This document shows, piece after piece, positions 41,555-42,669 of a stretch of 42,669 bases of DNA. Each line of letters begins with the position of its first letter. Position 1 is the first letter of the stretch. This DNA is from an uncultured Bacteroidota bacterium. Lineage in GTDB: Bacteria > Bacteroidota > Bacteroidia > Chitinophagales > LD1. Under the pieces are notes generated by a model. The model made no database searches, was not told where the DNA came from, and saw nothing but the letters and a program-made list of their open reading frames with translations. The stretch spans positions 1 to 42,669 of the forward strand of contig CAIXGR010000026.1 in the NCBI GenBank assembly GCA_903919075.1, written 5' to 3'. A program made the position numbers and the translations under genes.

Positions 41555-41619
41555 ATGTATTTTAGATATAAATTATTGGGCTTGATTTTCAACCATTTAC
41601 GATTTTATTTGTTAAAAAT

Positions 41620-41662
41620 TATACCCTACTATTGTATATCTCGTATATACCCCCTACTATTG
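41620..41662 (+). promoter_or_regulatory. Tandem promoter/operator repeats before the J-domain gene
   Basis: TATACCCTACTATTG (41620-41634) and TATACCCCCTACTATTG (41646-41662) repeat with a 28-bp period. Each includes TACTATTG, a -7-like box (TAnnTTTG with one change). They lie 42 bp and more upstream of the ATG at 41705. They may be two start sites or two binding sites for one regulator. Confidence 0.5.
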
Positions 41663-41704
41663 CAATGCCGAAGCGATGAACGCAAGGCATAAAAACTTAC
41701 CACA

Positions 41705-42214
41705 ATGACAACTTTATTTTTCAAGGATTGCAAGACCTTATCAGATGTTAAACAGACTTACAGAGATTTAGTAAAGATTCACCACCCAGATAAAGGAGGC
41801 GATGAACTGACAATGAAGTCAATCAATAACGAATATGAAAAGGCAGTTAAACACATAGTAGCGGGCGGCACCCTAACAGCCGAAGAGCAAGAAGCCGAGA
41901 TATTAAACGCCGAAGCATATAAGAACGCTTTAAATGCTTTACAAAACCTTTTAGGCTTAGTTATAGAGGTTTGCGGGGGCTGGTTATGGGTAAGCGGTAA
42001 CACATACGCACACAGGGCAGCATTTGCAGCCTTTAACGCAGAGAACCCAAATAATAGATTCTTTTGGGCAAGCAAAAAGAAAATGTGGTATTTCAGAGCG
42101 CCAGAGTATGCAACCAAGGGCAAACACAAATCTTTAGACATGGAGCAAATAAGGGGCAAGTATGGCAGCCAGCTAATAAGCGGCACGCGCCCAGCCTATC
42201 AAATAGCCTCTTAA
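41705..42214 (+). CDS. J-domain protein (DnaJ-like)
   Basis: 169 residues. N-terminal J domain, about residues 1-55, with the essential HPD in VKIHHPDKGGDELTM and following helix INNEYEKAVK. This stimulates the ATPase of DnaK-type chaperones. The rest is not DnaJ: LLGLVIEVCGGWLWVSGNTY, then FFWASKKKMWYFRAPEY and a basic end with EQIRGKYGSQLI, a C-terminal module known from J-proteins of phages and mobile elements. It probably recruits the host DnaK to phage protein complexes, for example in replication. Followed 92 bp later by the DUF3560 gene in the same direction. Confidence 0.85.
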   Translation: MTTLFFKDCKTLSDVKQTYRDLVKIHHPDKGGDELTMKSINNEYEKAVKHIVAGGTLTAEEQEAEILNAEAYKNALNALQNLLGLVIEVCGGWLWVSGNTYAHRAAFAAFNAENPNNRFFWASKKKMWYFRAPEYATKGKHKSLDMEQIRGKYGSQLISGTRPAYQIAS

Positions 42215-42228
42215 AAATGTGGTTTACT

Positions 42229-42243
42229 GTGGTAAGTTACCAC
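42229..42243. promoter_or_regulatory. Palindrome upstream of the DUF3560 gene
   Basis: GTGGTAAGTTACCAC is a perfect 7-bp inverted repeat around one base, lying between the J-domain stop and the DUF3560 start. The following GTTGTAACCGTTCAAC also has paired ends. It could be an operator or a short leader hairpin. Confidence 0.4.
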
Positions 42244-42306
42244 CGGCCCGTTGTAACCGTTCAACGTTAATTTAATTCTCATTTAATCATTATAAAAACT
42301 CCAAAC

Positions 42307-42669
42307 ATGAACACCTACCACAAATTTTGCCCGAATGTTTTTTTAGCCAAGTGCAGCGAAAATCACGAAAGCGGCGAAGTCATACCCGTAACCACCAAAT
42401 ACGGAAAAGAGAACGAAAGCATAGTTTTTAACCTTATAGCACAACGTGACGGCTTTTATTATTACTCAATAGTTCGCGCGGATGGTTACAACCTGCAAGA
42501 GCGCGCAAAAGCAAAGGCGGAACGTTATGAATCTTGGGCCGTAAGTGCAGAAAATAAAAGCACTGAATATTATCATGCTTCTAACGAAGGAAAGGATTTT
42601 TTAAGTTTGGGCGAACCTATCAAAATAGGGCATCACAGCGAAAAAAGGCACCGCGCTTTAATTGATAGA
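42307..42669 (+). CDS. DUF3560-family protein (partial, 3' end outside window)
   Basis: 121 codons from ATG 42307 to the window edge, no stop. The protein begins MNTYHKFCPNVFLAKCS. The helical part ERAKAKAERYESWAVSAENK followed by LGEPIKIGHHSEKRHRALI is the recognisable DUF3560 pattern (a charged helix, then 'G-x-P-I-x-x-GHHSE-x-RHR'). These proteins occur on plasmids and phages, often among early genes. The biochemical role is unknown. It follows the J-domain gene and probably shares its transcript. Confidence 0.8.
   Translation, partial: MNTYHKFCPNVFLAKCSENHESGEVIPVTTKYGKENESIVFNLIAQRDGFYYYSIVRADGYNLQERAKAKAERYESWAVSAENKSTEYYHASNEGKDFLSLGEPIKIGHHSEKRHRALIDR

Noticed and set aside
1-42669. 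CRISPR array, tRNA or integrase in the window
   Set aside because: I found no regularly spaced direct repeats, no tRNA cloverleaf and no recombinase motif, so lysogeny cannot be judged from this window.

Overview
The window is most of a tailed-phage genome (or prophage) of a Bacteroidota host. Promoters fit the Bacteroidota pattern (TTTG, about 18-20 bp, TAnnTTTG or TAnnTTCG), and signal peptides end in SAQ or AQ as is usual in that phylum. The core is a packaging and virion cassette read right to left: TerL, portal, scaffold-like protein, major capsid protein (MCP), small head and neck proteins, a 1405-residue tail protein, then large putative ejected 'cargo' proteins of 772, 477, 730 and 1896 residues, then fibres. 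The order (TerL, portal, MCP, ring-like proteins, very large tail protein, giant cargo proteins) resembles crAss-like podoviruses. I saw no giant RNA polymerase, and the lineage is inferred from layout and remembered sequence style, not from a search. Genes run off both ends, so the genome is larger than the window.

Layout. 1-3.5 kb: fibre/adhesin cluster (-), two members with signal peptides. 3.6-9.3 kb: 1896-residue virion protein with an HEVQH metallopeptidase motif. 9.3-11.4 kb: two micro-genes, an HNH-AP2 homing endonuclease on the opposite strand, an ATP-grasp enzyme and a 29-residue acidic overlapping ORF. 11.4-17.3 kb: three large cargo-like proteins. 17.4-25.9 kb: tail and neck genes with an inserted GIY-YIG gene. 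26-29.4 kb: MCP and scaffold. 29.4-30.2 kb: 720 bp without a gene, holding a probable approximately 180-nt structured RNA with its own promoter and terminator. 30.2-36.1 kb: small membrane-anchored protein, secreted NHL propeller, portal, TerL. 36.1-39.6 kb: small genes, possible TerS and a possible replication initiator. 39.6-40.8 kb: repeat-rich control region. 40.8-42.7 kb: rightward early-type genes (HTH protein, J-domain protein, DUF3560 protein) with a leftward GIY-YIG and ribbon-helix-helix pair between them.

The late genes appear to be expressed as at least four units (terminase; scaffold/MCP; cargo; fibres). Each is preceded by an ATGCGTGT leader element, three with a TAnnTTTG-like box upstream, and three of the four first genes lack an AUG start. 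The best candidates for new biology are the structured RNA at 29.9-30.1 kb with complementary loops, this leader element, the ATP-grasp gene beside a tiny acidic ORF, and the secreted proteins encoded within a virion operon. Functional names rest on reading motifs by eye; no database search was run.
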